Shown in pieces: positions 1-8,892 of a stretch of DNA of 47,263 nucleotides. The stretch covers positions 1 through 47,263 of the forward strand of contig CAMBFI010000019.1 of assembly GCA_945865935.1 (NCBI GenBank). The letters are read 5' to 3'. Under the pieces are notes generated by a model. The model was not told where the DNA came from. It worked only from the letters and a program-made list of their open reading frames with translations, and did no database searches. The translations under genes and the position numbers were made by a program. Each line of letters opens with the position of its first letter. The stretch's first letter is position 1. The DNA comes from Bordetella parapertussis. GTDB taxonomy: Bacteria; Pseudomonadota; Gammaproteobacteria; Burkholderiales; Burkholderiaceae_B.

Positions 1-678
1 TCAATTGGCTGTGGGATCTGGTTTGCCTTGATTTGCCCGCCAGAAGTCGAAGCGCCCGCGAAGCGCAAGAGCGGCCCAAAGGTCGCATTGTCACGGGCCA
101 TGGTGGCGCGTGTCTTGGCAGTGATGACGGTCTCTGCCGCGACGGGAAGCGTCATTTTTAACTTCACCACCAATGGCAACGGACAATTGTTTGCAGAACG
201 CTTCCAAGGGGTGGTTGAGGACCCAGCCATGCTGGGTATTCTTCTGGCAATTGTTTATACCGTCGCTTCCATCATGCAAGTAGTTGTTGGCAAGCTCTTA
301 GATAAATATTCTCTGAGACCAATATTTTTGGGGATCGTGCTGCTGCAGATCCCGCTCTTTGTATTGGCCGCCTATGCGCAGGGTTGGTGGTTGTTTGCGG
401 CAATGCTGGGGGCGATGGTGTTTATTTTTGGAGCGGTGCCTTTTGTCGATGTCATGATTGTGCGGTATGTCGACGATCGTATGCGCTCACGTGTTGCGGG
501 CATTCGTCTTTCGATCTCGCTAGGGTTAAGTTCTATTGCCGTCTGGGCGCTTGGTCCGGCCGTGAAAGGCTGGGGCTTTGAGTCCTTGCTCCTGGTCATG
601 GCGGGTTTTGCAACCTGCACTGCTATTGTTGTGATGTTCTTGCCCTCTGATTCCATGACACGGCCTGAGGCGGCGTAA
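1..678 (+). CDS. MFS transporter, C-terminal part (5' end outside window)
   Basis: The frame is open from base 1, so this is the 3' part of a gene starting left of the window; about 225 codons are visible. The protein shows roughly six hydrophobic membrane segments. Between the first two complete ones is a short basic loop ([11 protein letters not shown]) of the kind major facilitator superfamily permeases carry between helices of a half. This fits the C-terminal six-helix half of an MFS permease. A TTG at base 28 could look like a start, but the codons before it are also hydrophobic and in frame, so it is not a true start. The stop overlaps the next ATG by one base (TAATG), suggesting co-transcription with the pterin dehydratase gene. 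The substrate cannot be told. Confidence 0.8.
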   Translation, partial: SIGCGIWFALICPPEVEAPAKRKSGPKVALSRAMVARVLAVMTVSAATGSVIFNFTTNGNGQLFAERFQGVVEDPAMLGILLAIVYTVASIMQVVVGKLLDKYSLRPIFLGIVLLQIPLFVLAAYAQGWWLFAAMLGAMVFIFGAVPFVDVMIVRYVDDRMRSRVAGIRLSISLGLSSIAVWALGPAVKGWGFESLLLVMAGFATCTAIVVMFLPSDSMTRPEAA

Positions 679-965
679 TGGTAGCTCCGTTAACTGAAAA
701 AGAGTTGCCTGAGTGCTTGGCCAGTGTGCACGACTGGCAATACGACGCGGCGAAAGGTGGCAGTATTCGTCGTCAGTGGGTCTTTGCGGACTTCGCACAC
801 GCGTTTGGCTTTATGACGCGTGTTGCCTTGCTCGCCCATGAGGCCGATCATCATCCCGAGTGGCGCAATGTCTATAACAAGGTTGAGATCACCTTGACGA
901 CGCATGATGCGAACGGCTTATCCATCAAGGATATCGAGTTAGCAAGGCGCATCGATCAGATTTGA
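678..965 (+). CDS. phhB: Pterin-4a-carbinolamine dehydratase (4a-hydroxytetrahydrobiopterin dehydratase)
   Basis: A 95-residue protein of the PCD/DCoH family, the usual full length. It carries the family core EADHHPEW at residues 56-62, with His58, His59 and His76 in the places of the catalytic histidines, and the C-terminal [13 protein letters not shown]. The enzyme dehydrates 4a-hydroxy-tetrahydropterin, recycling the cofactor of aromatic amino acid hydroxylases; in bacteria without phenylalanine hydroxylase it can act in other pterin metabolism, such as molybdopterin. No hydroxylase gene is next to it here. The ATG overlaps the stop of the MFS gene by one base, so translation is probably coupled. 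Its 3' end overlaps the convergent photolyase gene by 10 bases. Confidence 0.9.
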   Translation: MVAPLTEKELPECLASVHDWQYDAAKGGSIRRQWVFADFAHAFGFMTRVALLAHEADHHPEWRNVYNKVEITLTTHDANGLSIKDIELARRIDQI

Positions 966-2485
966 TCTAAGTTGTTGCGAATGTGAAGCGCTCGAGTTTG
1001 CAAATCGGTCTTGCTGTCCACATCCATTTTTTCAATTTGTCGAAAAACCATTCCGAGTCGGTGATTGCCTGACAAGGAATCGGTATGCCGAATAAAAAAG
1101 TCCCAGTACAAGGCGTTGAAGGGGCAGGCGCGTTCCCCCACTCGCAATTTCTTGTCGTAGTGGCAGCCCTTGCAGTAGTCCCCCATGCGATCAATGTAAG
1201 CAGCGCTGGATACATAGGGCTTAGTGGCCAACAGACCGCCATCAGCAAACTGACTCATGCCGATGGTATTGGGGAGCTCTACCCATTCAAAGGCGTCAAT
1301 ATAAATGCCTAGATACCAACGATGTAGGGCAGAGGGTTCAAGTCCTGCGAGTAAGGCAAAGTTACCTGTAATCATGAGCCGTTGAATATGATGCGCATAG
1401 GCGTGCTCAAGAGATTGGCCGATCGTTTTAGACAGACACTGCATCTTGGTTTGTCCGGTCCAGAACCATTGCGGCAGGGACGTGTCATGCGCGAAGGCGT
1501 TCGAGTCCTGATAGGCGGGCATGCGAAACCAGTACACCCCCCGAATGTACTCGCGCCAACCCAAAATTTGACGAATGAATCCTTCTGCTGTCGCGATACT
1601 GATTTTGTCTTCTCGCCAGGCACTCTCTGCCCGAAGCACAACCTCCTTAGGGTTCAGCATCTTGGTATTTAGTGCGAATGACAGGAGGGAGTGAAACAGC
1701 CGCCAGCTTTGGGTGCTCATAGCATCTTGAAACTCACCAAACTGTGGCAGCACAGCGTCTATAAATCGATCGAGATCTTGCAACGCCTCAGTACGGTTTA
1801 AAGGCCAGCGAAAGGCATCGCTTTGCGAAGCGCCAAAACTAGAGACGCCAGCCGCCTGAATGTCAGCCCATAGTGCAGAGTGATCATGTCTGCGGCTATG
1901 GTCGATCGGTTCTGGGGGCGAACCATTCCAGCGTTTGCGGTTCTCGTGGTCATAGTTCCATTGACCCCCTTCAGGTTTTTTTGACGCGTCAATCAAAATG
2001 GCATGCTTGGTGCGCATCTGACGGTAGAAACGCTCCATCAGCCATTGCTTTTGCGTCTTGAATAGCGCTGCTGTCTCGAGCCGTTCAGTAAAGAAATGTT
2101 CGCTCGATACACGCTGTGAAGAAATCGACAAGCCTTGGCAGTAGGTAGACAGCTGTTGATCTAGACGCCACTCGTCTGGCTCTTGGTACTCGAATTTGGT
2201 GCATTGGTGACGAGCAATCAAGGTGCTGAGGTTGCCCTCAATCGATTGAGTATTTTCTGGATCATTGATGTCTAGGTAATGAACGTGATGCCCTTGTGAC
2301 TCCAGCTCCTTTGCCAACGCACGCATGCCTGCAAAAATCCCGATAATTTTTTGCGCGTGATGCAGTACATAGTCTGTCTCCTGGCGCAGCTCCATTAGGG
2401 TATACAGGCAGTCGCGATCGACTTGTTTAAACCAGCTGTGTTCCGGATTGAGTTGATCACCCAAGATCAGTCTAAGCGTCGTCAA
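956..2485 (-). CDS. FeS-containing bacterial cryptochrome/(6-4) photolyase (FeS-BCP, PhrB/CryB type)
   Basis: The protein begins [13 protein letters not shown], the typical N-terminus of the FeS-BCP photolyase family, reading the TTG at 2485 as start. The TTG has GGAG six bases upstream and overlaps the previous stop (TTGA). A longer frame back to 2671 lies inside the upstream photolyase and is rejected. With this start the protein has 509 residues and cysteines at 350, 438, 441 and 454, the spacing of the four [4Fe-4S] ligands known from this family (YCKGC at 437-441, GERAC at 450-454). Members bind FAD and a lumazine antenna and repair (6-4) photoproducts or act as blue-light regulators. 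Here it is the last of a DNA-repair operon with a DASH cryptochrome, a DUF2256 protein and a third photolyase. Confidence 0.92.
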   Translation of the reverse strand: MTTLRLILGDQLNPEHSWFKQVDRDCLYTLMELRQETDYVLHHAQKIIGIFAGMRALAKELESQGHHVHYLDINDPENTQSIEGNLSTLIARHQCTKFEYQEPDEWRLDQQLSTYCQGLSISSQRVSSEHFFTERLETAALFKTQKQWLMERFYRQMRTKHAILIDASKKPEGGQWNYDHENRKRWNGSPPEPIDHSRRHDHSALWADIQAAGVSSFGASQSDAFRWPLNRTEALQDLDRFIDAVLPQFGEFQDAMSTQSWRLFHSLLSFALNTKMLNPKEVVLRAESAWREDKISIATAEGFIRQILGWREYIRGVYWFRMPAYQDSNAFAHDTSLPQWFWTGQTKMQCLSKTIGQSLEHAYAHHIQRLMITGNFALLAGLEPSALHRWYLGIYIDAFEWVELPNTIGMSQFADGGLLATKPYVSSAAYIDRMGDYCKGCHYDKKLRVGERACPFNALYWDFFIRHTDSLSGNHRLGMVFRQIEKMDVDSKTDLQTRALHIRNNLDQI

Positions 2486-3771
2486 TGTTGTCTCCAGTAC
2501 GTGCGATAGCTTCCATCTGGATCGTGCTCTTGCATTTGTTTTTGCATATTCATGCGACGCCCGCCCCGGGGATCCGTGCCCAAGCCCGCAATATAAAGCC
2601 AATTGCCTTGATTGCTGTATACGTCGAAGTCGAGCAGCTGATTTTCGAACCAAGCGGCGCCAGCACGCCAATCTACGCCTAGATCGTAAATGAGGTAGCT
2701 CGCAACAATCTGACGCATCCGGTTCGATAAAAATCCGGTTTGTCTAAGTTCAGTCATTCCTGCATTCACGAAGTCATTCGCTGTCTGTGCCGTCATCCAG
2801 TTAGTGAAGTTCTCATGCTGAACTGGTAGCGCTGTGGTGCGAGGTATCTCGGCAGATAAATCAGCACGTAGCCCGTTGCGCAAATAAAGTCTTCTGCCAT
2901 ATTTGATGTGTAAAAAGCGGAAGTAGTCGCGCCACAAAAGTTCAAAGAAAATCCAATAGGTACTGTCGTTGCTGCCGTGGGTTGCCTCAAACTCTTTGAG
3001 TAAGTTGAGGGCGCTCGTCGCAGACAGGCTGCCCAAGGCCAGCCAGATGGATAGTCGAGTGGAGTAGTGTTCGCCTGAGAGCTGATTACGTGTTTCTTTG
3101 TAATGCTTCGGATGTTGTGTTGAAAAATACTTTCTGACGCTTTGATAAGCGGCATCTTCTCCTGCAGGGAGCAGCGGAGCGTTTAAGTGCTCCGCTGGGC
3201 GTTCAGTTAAACGCAAGCGTAAGGACATATTTTCTTGCGACACGGCCGCAGGGAGTTGGGACGGAGTCTGCACAAGCGCGCGAGGCCTGGCGTCGGACCG
3301 TTCTATCTGTTGACGAAAGACCGTAAACGTATCCGACATCTTCTCTGGGGCGAAGGGTAGGTCGCGTGGATCGAACATCGTGGATTGCCAGAATTCGACA
3401 ACGCGCAGACCCAATTGCCTGAGTTGTGTGAGCTCAGCACGCTCTTCAGGAGCCTCGATCGCTTCACAGTAGATCGTATCGACTGCGAAGTTTTCTACAA
3501 GGATCTGAAGAATCTCGGCAGGGTCGCCCGCGAACTCAAGTAGTGTATTGCCTCGCGTTTCGATACTGCGACGCAGGGCCTGAAGTGTGGCCTGGGTATA
3601 TTCACGTCTACGTGTGCTGGTTCGCGCGAAGCCCCAAGCGGTTTGTCCGTCCTGTCTTGAGGCGTGGATATAGACAAGAATAAGTTGCTCAACGCCCTCA
3701 CACGCTTGTTGCAGCGCAGGAGAGTCGCTTAACCGCAGATCTTGACGGAACCAGTAAATATTTGTCTTCAT
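2482..3771 (-). CDS. DASH-type cryptochrome / single-strand DNA photolyase
   Basis: A 429-residue photolyase/cryptochrome with the N-terminal antenna domain (MKTNIYWFRQDLRLSD) and the C-terminal FAD domain. The end GLGTDPRGGRRMNMQKQ corresponds to the stretch that separates DASH cryptochromes (GVGNDPR..R.FN..KQ) from other classes. DASH proteins repair cyclobutane dimers, mainly in single-stranded DNA, and bind FAD with a folate antenna. The start at 3771 was chosen because the motif begins there and because it overlaps the stop of the DUF2256 gene (ATGA); the 13 extra codons to 3810 belong to that gene in another frame. The stop overlaps the start of the FeS-type photolyase gene. Confidence is high for the superfamily and good for the DASH subfamily. 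Confidence 0.9.
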   Translation of the reverse strand: MKTNIYWFRQDLRLSDSPALQQACEGVEQLILVYIHASRQDGQTAWGFARTSTRRREYTQATLQALRRSIETRGNTLLEFAGDPAEILQILVENFAVDTIYCEAIEAPEERAELTQLRQLGLRVVEFWQSTMFDPRDLPFAPEKMSDTFTVFRQQIERSDARPRALVQTPSQLPAAVSQENMSLRLRLTERPAEHLNAPLLPAGEDAAYQSVRKYFSTQHPKHYKETRNQLSGEHYSTRLSIWLALGSLSATSALNLLKEFEATHGSNDSTYWIFFELLWRDYFRFLHIKYGRRLYLRNGLRADLSAEIPRTTALPVQHENFTNWMTAQTANDFVNAGMTELRQTGFLSNRMRQIVASYLIYDLGVDWRAGAAWFENQLLDFDVYSNQGNWLYIAGLGTDPRGGRRMNMQKQMQEHDPDGSYRTYWRQH

Positions 3772-3935
3772 GCCTGGGAAGAGCCTTGCTGACGGCACCG
3801 ATCCGAACAATACTTAACATTCTCCCAGTCGCGCTCCCATTTTTTTCGCCACGTGAAGGGGCGTGCGCACGCAAGACAGATTTTCGAAGGCAAGTCTGCT
3901 TTTTTTTGCATGCGATTGTTTGAATGTTGAGCCAT
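3768..3935 (-). CDS. DUF2256 zinc-ribbon small protein, 55 residues
   Basis: I translated the minus strand between the two photolyase genes by hand. An ATG at 3935 opens 55 codons ending in TGA at 3768. The protein has CLAC at residues 20-23, then PFTWRKKWERDWENVKYCSDRCR, with CSDRC at 43-47. Two cysteine pairs around a conserved FTWRKKW core are the mark of DUF2256 (a small zinc-ribbon family of unknown function, often beside cryptochrome genes). Both ends are coupled to neighbours: TGATG with the gene before it and ATGA with the gene after it. It presumably binds zinc; its role, perhaps DNA contact or assistance to the photolyases, is unknown. The gene is easily missed because of its size. 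Confidence 0.9.
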   Translation of the reverse strand: MAQHSNNRMQKKADLPSKICLACARPFTWRKKWERDWENVKYCSDRCRQQGSSQA

Positions 3936-5473
3936 CAAAAATCAAGAGTGTGTTGTGACGAAGCGGTCTGGGGTGGCACGGTTTTAGACTTTGTTCGATT
4001 GGCAGGGCGCTTTCTTGAGCCGTGTTTTACCAACACCGCAGACTTTTCTGCCAAAACCTCGGGTTGTGCACGGCGTTCAAACAATTTTTGTTTGGCGATA
4101 CGAGTCGCAGTGTCTAAGTCTACGATCGGTGGCGCGATGAGGGGGGGAGAGACCTTAGAAACATTACGCGTTAGGTCGTCAGGAATTGTCCAAGGTTCAA
4201 AAATCCAGAGATCTGGCACTTGTCTCAGTGCAGGGATCCATTTTCTGACGAAGACTCCACGGGGATCGTGATCTTGCGCTTGTTTAATCGGGTTGTAGAT
4301 ACGCGGGATGTTAATTCCCGTCGTGCCTGATTGCATTTGCATTTGACTCCAATGAATACCAGGCTCGTAATCCAGGAAATGTTGTGCGAGCCAGTTTCCG
4401 ACGGGCTTCCAGTGGAGCCAAAGCGGGTAGGCTGCCGTTGAAACGATCAAGGCACGCATACGGAAGTTAATCCACCCCGTATGTTTAAGCATCGCCACAC
4501 AGGCATCGATCATCGGCCATCCGCTTCGCCCGTCGCTCAGCGCGCTGAAGCGTTCTTCGTTCCAATCGTTTTCACGTAAACCATCGTATCCGCGGTGCAT
4601 GTTCTGGAATTCGAGCACTGGCTCACTTTCAAGCTTTTGTATGAAGTGGCAGTGCCAGTACAGACGACTCACCATGCTGCGCAAGCCTTTCGCACGACGC
4701 GTATCTTCTTGTGGCTCCCGTTCAATTGCATAGGCGACACGCTGAAAGACTTCTCGCACGCTGACGCAGCCGTGAGTAAGGTAGGGTGAGATCCTTGAGC
4801 AGGCGGTGGGTGCGGTGAGTGGGGAGGAAATACCTCCGCGATAGCTTTCACTGCGATGATTCAAAAAATCATCCAGAACAGCTAGGGCCTGTGTGCGCCC
4901 GCCGCGCTGACGCTGAGGCGGGTCCAGAAGATGCATTCCAAGCTGTTCTGCGCTGGGTGGCTTGCCCCAGTCGTCCACTGGAGCGAAAGACAGAATATGT
5001 TCGGGTACAGGGATGAGTGCTTGGCTATTGTGTTGATTCCAACGCCCTTGCCATTCGTCGCGATTAAGATGTCCCCGAAAGACTCCAAACTGTATAGGTT
5101 CGTGCCACGCGATGTTCTCTTTTTTGCACCAGCCTTTGACGGCAAGATCGCGCATATAGGAGGCGTAATTGCCAGTTTCTTGGTGGGAGTAGAGCGTATC
5201 AAAGTGTGTTTGTGCGTGCAGACGCGCGAGCACCTCACACGCTTCACCGGTCAATACATGCAGCGTCGTGCCTAGCTTCCTGAGCGCCACGTACAGATCA
5301 CGAAGACTTTCTAGAACAAACGCATAGTGTTGCTTCGAGGCATCTGGGCTACGCCAAAGGCTGGGCTCGACGATGTAGATGCAGCAAAGCGACCCACTTT
5401 TTGCTGCGCTCGCAAGTGCAGCGTTGTCTTGGACGCGCAAATCTTTTTTGAACCAGACAACGCTTTTTGCCAT
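3935..5473 (-). CDS. Cryptochrome/photolyase family protein, third paralogue
   Basis: A 512-residue protein with an N-terminal photolyase antenna domain (KSVVWFKKDLRVQDNAAL) and a C-terminal FAD-binding domain including GRSGWPMIDACVAML, INFRMRALIVS and a GIHWSQMQMQSG stretch near residue 400. The region IYNPIKQAQDHDPRGVF resembles the end of class I/(6-4) type photolyases rather than DASH or FeS types, but I cannot fix the subfamily. A basic tail of about 70 residues (HGSRKRPANRTKSK) follows the FAD domain and may contact DNA. It is the first gene of the four-gene light/DNA-repair unit and its stop overlaps the DUF2256 start by one base. The likely reaction is light-driven repair of pyrimidine dimers; a sensory role is possible. 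Confidence 0.88.
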   Translation of the reverse strand: MAKSVVWFKKDLRVQDNAALASAAKSGSLCCIYIVEPSLWRSPDASKQHYAFVLESLRDLYVALRKLGTTLHVLTGEACEVLARLHAQTHFDTLYSHQETGNYASYMRDLAVKGWCKKENIAWHEPIQFGVFRGHLNRDEWQGRWNQHNSQALIPVPEHILSFAPVDDWGKPPSAEQLGMHLLDPPQRQRGGRTQALAVLDDFLNHRSESYRGGISSPLTAPTACSRISPYLTHGCVSVREVFQRVAYAIEREPQEDTRRAKGLRSMVSRLYWHCHFIQKLESEPVLEFQNMHRGYDGLRENDWNEERFSALSDGRSGWPMIDACVAMLKHTGWINFRMRALIVSTAAYPLWLHWKPVGNWLAQHFLDYEPGIHWSQMQMQSGTTGINIPRIYNPIKQAQDHDPRGVFVRKWIPALRQVPDLWIFEPWTIPDDLTRNVSKVSPPLIAPPIVDLDTATRIAKQKLFERRAQPEVLAEKSAVLVKHGSRKRPANRTKSKTVPPQTASSQHTLDF

Positions 5474-5502
5474 CGCAGGGTGGGTGAACGAATCTCTGCG
5501 GT

Positions 5503-6873
5503 TTAGGCCGAGAAGAGCGTCCTCAAAGAAGGCAGTGTTTCCAGTGCAACGATCCTGTCGTACAGGCCGCTATCGGCACCCTTGATTGCAGGATTGATTG
5601 CCCGCCCAGTAGTGACACAGTCGTTGAATTTCTTTTTCAAGCCAGCGGCATCAATGGGGTTTTTGGAGTTGCCTAAGGGGAAACGAATTTCACCCGAATC
5701 GAAGCTGCGACCATCGGTTGTTTTGATGACCACACGATCGGTGAACGCAAAGGCGGGCTCAAGTGGGCAGAACGTATCGACCGTGGAGACCTTCACTTTG
5801 CTGTACAGGTTCGATACATCTTTGCGTGTGGCGAACTCATCCGTTAACTGAGATAGACCGACTTCGCGCGCAACAATCGCAGAGGCGACTGCAAACTGAG
5901 CACTGAACTTCGCTTCGAGACCAGTCTTGGGATGATGGTTACGCAGCATCGATGCTTGTGCGGGTCCCATAGTGAGGGCAACCTCTGCAATCTCTTCAGG
6001 TTGTAAGTTTTCGCGATCTGCAATCTCAATGACGCCATCAATGGTGCGATGACTTGAATAGCAAACAGGGTAGCGTTTGATGGATAAGCCGCTATCTAGA
6101 ATCCTGAGTGTTTGACCGAGCGTATCGGCAGGTCGCGTACGATCTACATTACCGGCTAAAGAGAGTGCAAAGAGATAACCTGCGGGATGTTCAAAGACAT
6201 CCGGTGCAGACGTCATGCCAAGCTTGGACAGTCTGACTGCCTCAATGCCATGTGACGCTGCGCGGCCGGCGTGAAAAGGCTTGGTCATGGTGCCAAAGTT
6301 TGCGACTAAGCCGCTCGCCAGACTTGCAGAGATTGCAAGCGCTTGGGTGGCGTCTGCTTCATTGAGTTTATTGAGATAGGCCACCGCAGCCGCTGCACCC
6401 ACCGCACCAAACACGCCGGTAGGATGCCAACCTTTCAGGTGGTATTGATCGGTCTCGCGGTTGACAAGCTCACCCCACACCTCGTAGCCCACAACGTAGG
6501 CACGTAAGGCATCGAGACCGGAGCAGTTAAGCCGATAGCCCTCGGCCAGAATCGCAGGGACAAGCACCGTGCTCGGGTGACCGGAGATGGCGACATCGTC
6601 ATAGTCCAGCGCATGACCTGCCACCGCGTTGATGAATGCGGCTTGTGCGGCGGGGTGCATGGTCCCCAAGAAGGGCACAGGTGCTTCGGCAGGTGTGGTC
6701 GCTTCGGCGAAGTACTTGCGTACGATATTGACGACGGGTTCGGAGTTGCCTGCCATCATGGTGGCAATCGTATCGATAAATCCTGTTTTCGCCACCTCAA
6801 GTGCCGCGCGCTCGTCCGCGCCGAAACTTGGTTTTGCAACGAAGGCGCCAAGCGCTTTAGTTAGACCTGTCAT
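5503..6873 (-). CDS. MmgE/PrpD family protein
   Basis: A 456-residue MmgE/PrpD family protein, close to the family's usual length. It shows the helical domain with GHALDYDD and GHPSTVLVPA, the KPFHAGRAASHG stretch, and a C-terminal domain. The family includes 2-methylcitrate dehydratase and cis-aconitate decarboxylase; the substrate here is unknown. The ATG at 6873 has GGAGA ten bases upstream; a longer frame to 6942 runs into the preceding gene and lacks support. It is the last gene of an eight-gene minus-strand operon of CoA and organic-acid enzymes, 31 bases after the acyl-CoA dehydrogenase. A second family member lies at 15512-16921 on the plus strand, and the two are clearly different in sequence. 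Confidence 0.88.
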   Translation of the reverse strand: MTGLTKALGAFVAKPSFGADERAALEVAKTGFIDTIATMMAGNSEPVVNIVRKYFAEATTPAEAPVPFLGTMHPAAQAAFINAVAGHALDYDDVAISGHPSTVLVPAILAEGYRLNCSGLDALRAYVVGYEVWGELVNRETDQYHLKGWHPTGVFGAVGAAAAVAYLNKLNEADATQALAISASLASGLVANFGTMTKPFHAGRAASHGIEAVRLSKLGMTSAPDVFEHPAGYLFALSLAGNVDRTRPADTLGQTLRILDSGLSIKRYPVCYSSHRTIDGVIEIADRENLQPEEIAEVALTMGPAQASMLRNHHPKTGLEAKFSAQFAVASAIVAREVGLSQLTDEFATRKDVSNLYSKVKVSTVDTFCPLEPAFAFTDRVVIKTTDGRSFDSGEIRFPLGNSKNPIDAAGLKKKFNDCVTTGRAINPAIKGADSGLYDRIVALETLPSLRTLFSA

Positions 6874-6904
6874 GTTGTTGTCTCCGGAATTGCGGTTGTG
6901 ATGG

Positions 6905-8089
6905 TTAGAACGAACGGGGCATGCCCAGCATATGTTCACCAATATAAGACAGCACTAGGTTAGTCGAGATCGGTGCAATCTGGAACAAACGTGTTTCGCG
7001 CCATTTTCTTTCGACATCATATTCTTTGGCGTAGCCAAAGCCGCCGTGACACTGGAGGCAAGCTTCTGCAGCATGCCAGGTGGCGTCTGAGGCCAGCAAT
7101 TTGCCCATGTTGGCATCATCACCGCAAGGAAGCCCTGCGTCAAACAGTGCGGCTGCGCGACGCAGCACGAGATCGGCCGCATCGGTTTCAGCGTGCGCAC
7201 GCGCAATCGGGAACTGTACGGCCTGGTTTTGTCCGATAGGGCGATCAAATACGCGACGTTCGTTGACGTACTTCACTGCTGTTTGGGTAAACCATCTCGC
7301 GTCACCAATGGCCTCGGCTGAGACGAGAATACGCTCGGCGTTCATACCGTCCAGAATGTATTTAAAGCCTTTGCCTTCTTCGCCAATCAGGCAATCTGCC
7401 GGAATCTTTAGATTGTCAAAAAATACCTCAGTCGCATGATGGTTCACCATGGCTTTCAGTGGGCGAATATCTAAGCCCTTACCCAACCCATCGCGGATGT
7501 CGAGCAAAAATACTGAGAGACCATCACTTTTCTTTTTGATCTGATCGAGTGGCGTAGTGCGCGCAAGCAACAGCATCAAGTCGGAATGCAGGGCACGCGA
7601 GGTCCAAACCTTTTGACCGTTGATGACGTAATGGTCACCTTGGCGCTCTGCACGGGTCTTTAGCTTGGTCGTGTCTGTCCCGGTGGTGGGCTCCGTGACG
7701 CCAAATGCCTGCAGTCGAAGCTTGCCGCTCGCGATATCGGGTAGATATTTCTTTTTCTGTGCGTCGCTACCATGACGCAATACCGTCCCCATGGTGTACA
7801 TCTGGGCGTGGCAGGCTCCCGCATTGCAACCTGAGGCGTGGATGGTTTCAAGAATCACCATCGCCGCACGCAGAGGCATACCGCTGCCACCGTACTCTTC
7901 AGGGATCAGGGCTCCGAGATAGCCTGAAGCGGTGAGGGCTTGAACGAATTCAGTCGGGTAGGCCAGCTTCTCTTCGAGTCCACGCCAGTAGGAACCAGGA
8001 AAATCTGCACAAACGCGCTTCACGCCTTCACGAATTTCTGGATAGTCTTCGCCAGATGAAATGCTGATGTTTTGAACGGGGTGACTCAT
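6905..8089 (-). CDS. Acyl-CoA dehydrogenase family protein
   Basis: A 394-residue flavoprotein with the acyl-CoA dehydrogenase core: FGVTEPTTGTDTTKL (residues 129-143), INGQKVWTSRA, and FDRPIGQNQAVQFPIA in the C-terminal helical domain. It should oxidise an acyl-CoA at alpha-beta, passing electrons to ETF. The C-terminal motif that carries the catalytic Glu in medium-chain enzymes (YEGT) is replaced by QIAPIST around residue 373. A Glu at 252 (GMNAER) sits where isovaleryl- and long-chain enzymes keep their base, so it may still be active. Two bases separate it from the enoyl-CoA hydratase gene, so the two are surely co-translated; together they suggest beta-oxidation of a short or branched acyl-CoA made by the CaiB transferase upstream. 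Confidence 0.9.
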   Translation of the reverse strand: MSHPVQNISISSGEDYPEIREGVKRVCADFPGSYWRGLEEKLAYPTEFVQALTASGYLGALIPEEYGGSGMPLRAAMVILETIHASGCNAGACHAQMYTMGTVLRHGSDAQKKKYLPDIASGKLRLQAFGVTEPTTGTDTTKLKTRAERQGDHYVINGQKVWTSRALHSDLMLLLARTTPLDQIKKKSDGLSVFLLDIRDGLGKGLDIRPLKAMVNHHATEVFFDNLKIPADCLIGEEGKGFKYILDGMNAERILVSAEAIGDARWFTQTAVKYVNERRVFDRPIGQNQAVQFPIARAHAETDAADLVLRRAAALFDAGLPCGDDANMGKLLASDATWHAAEACLQCHGGFGYAKEYDVERKWRETRLFQIAPISTNLVLSYIGEHMLGMPRSF

Positions 8090-8091
8090 GA

Positions 8092-8892
8092 TTAACAGCC
8101 CTTAAAGTTAGCTTTTCGTTTTTCATTGAAGGCCTTGACGCCTTCCATGCGATCTTCGGTGTCAATAAGATGGTTGTAGGCTTCGATTTCAAAGCGGAAC
8201 GCTGTGCGAAGTTCCATTTGACCGCCATAACGCACCGATTTCTTAATTTGCCGCACAGACAATGGGGCATTAGAGGCGATGACTTCAGCGGTCTCCAAGG
8301 CTTTTGTCAACACTTCAGTTGGCTCGAGGATCGCATTGATGAGTCCGTACTCGCTTGCCTGTTGTGCGCTAAAGGGTTTGCCGGTCATGAGGATTTCTTT
8401 TGCGCGTCGCTCGCCAATCGCGCGCGGCAGATTCTGTGTGCCGCCAGCGCCGGGCATAATCCCCAGTGTGACTTCTGTGAGGGCGAAGCGCGCAGCGTTG
8501 CTTGCGTAGATAAAGTCGCAGGACAGTGCCATCTCGAGTCCGCCAGCATAGGCGTGACCATTGACGGCAGCGATTACGGGGACGGGCAAATCGACTAAAG
8601 TCCAGTACATGCGCTCAAAGAGCTCATGTTGCAGTGTCCATTGTTTTTTGGTCATGCCGTTGCGCTCTTTGAGATCGCCGCCCGCACAAAATATTTTCTC
8701 GCCGGCACCGGTCAATACGATGCAGCGGATGTCGCCCGCGTCAGCGGTCAACCGATTCCAAAGATCAAGCAGGTCATGACCAGACTGTGTGTTGATCGCG
8801 TTGCCAACCTGAGGTCTATTGAGTGTCACTTTGAGGACGTGGGCACCAACCATTTCGGTTGCGATGGTCTCGTAGGCGGGAAAGCTCGTCAT
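8092..8892 (-). CDS. Enoyl-CoA hydratase/isomerase family protein
   Basis: A 266-residue crotonase-fold protein of standard length. The oxyanion-hole stretches are present (KIFCAGGDLKE at 66-76, NGHAYAGGLEMAL at 111-123) and both catalytic glutamates of enoyl-CoA hydratase appear to be kept: Glu120 in GGLE and Glu140 in LTEVTLGIMPGAGGTQ. Hydration of an enoyl-CoA is therefore likely. The stop of the CaiB gene overlaps its start by four bases, and the acyl-CoA dehydrogenase gene follows two bases later. The order CoA-transferase, hydratase, dehydrogenase implies an acid is activated, dehydrogenated and hydrated in the cytoplasm. The acid is not identifiable from sequence. Confidence 0.92.
   Translation of the reverse strand: MTSFPAYETIATEMVGAHVLKVTLNRPQVGNAINTQSGHDLLDLWNRLTADAGDIRCIVLTGAGEKIFCAGGDLKERNGMTKKQWTLQHELFERMYWTLVDLPVPVIAAVNGHAYAGGLEMALSCDFIYASNAARFALTEVTLGIMPGAGGTQNLPRAIGERRAKEILMTGKPFSAQQASEYGLINAILEPTEVLTKALETAEVIASNAPLSVRQIKKSVRYGGQMELRTAFRFEIEAYNHLIDTEDRMEGVKAFNEKRKANFKGC

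Noticed and set aside
2486-2671. Longer N-terminus (62 codons) for the FeS-type photolyase
   Set aside because: It lies wholly inside the DASH photolyase gene, is low-complexity and Arg-rich, and the family N-terminus begins exactly at the TTG with a good ribosome-binding site.
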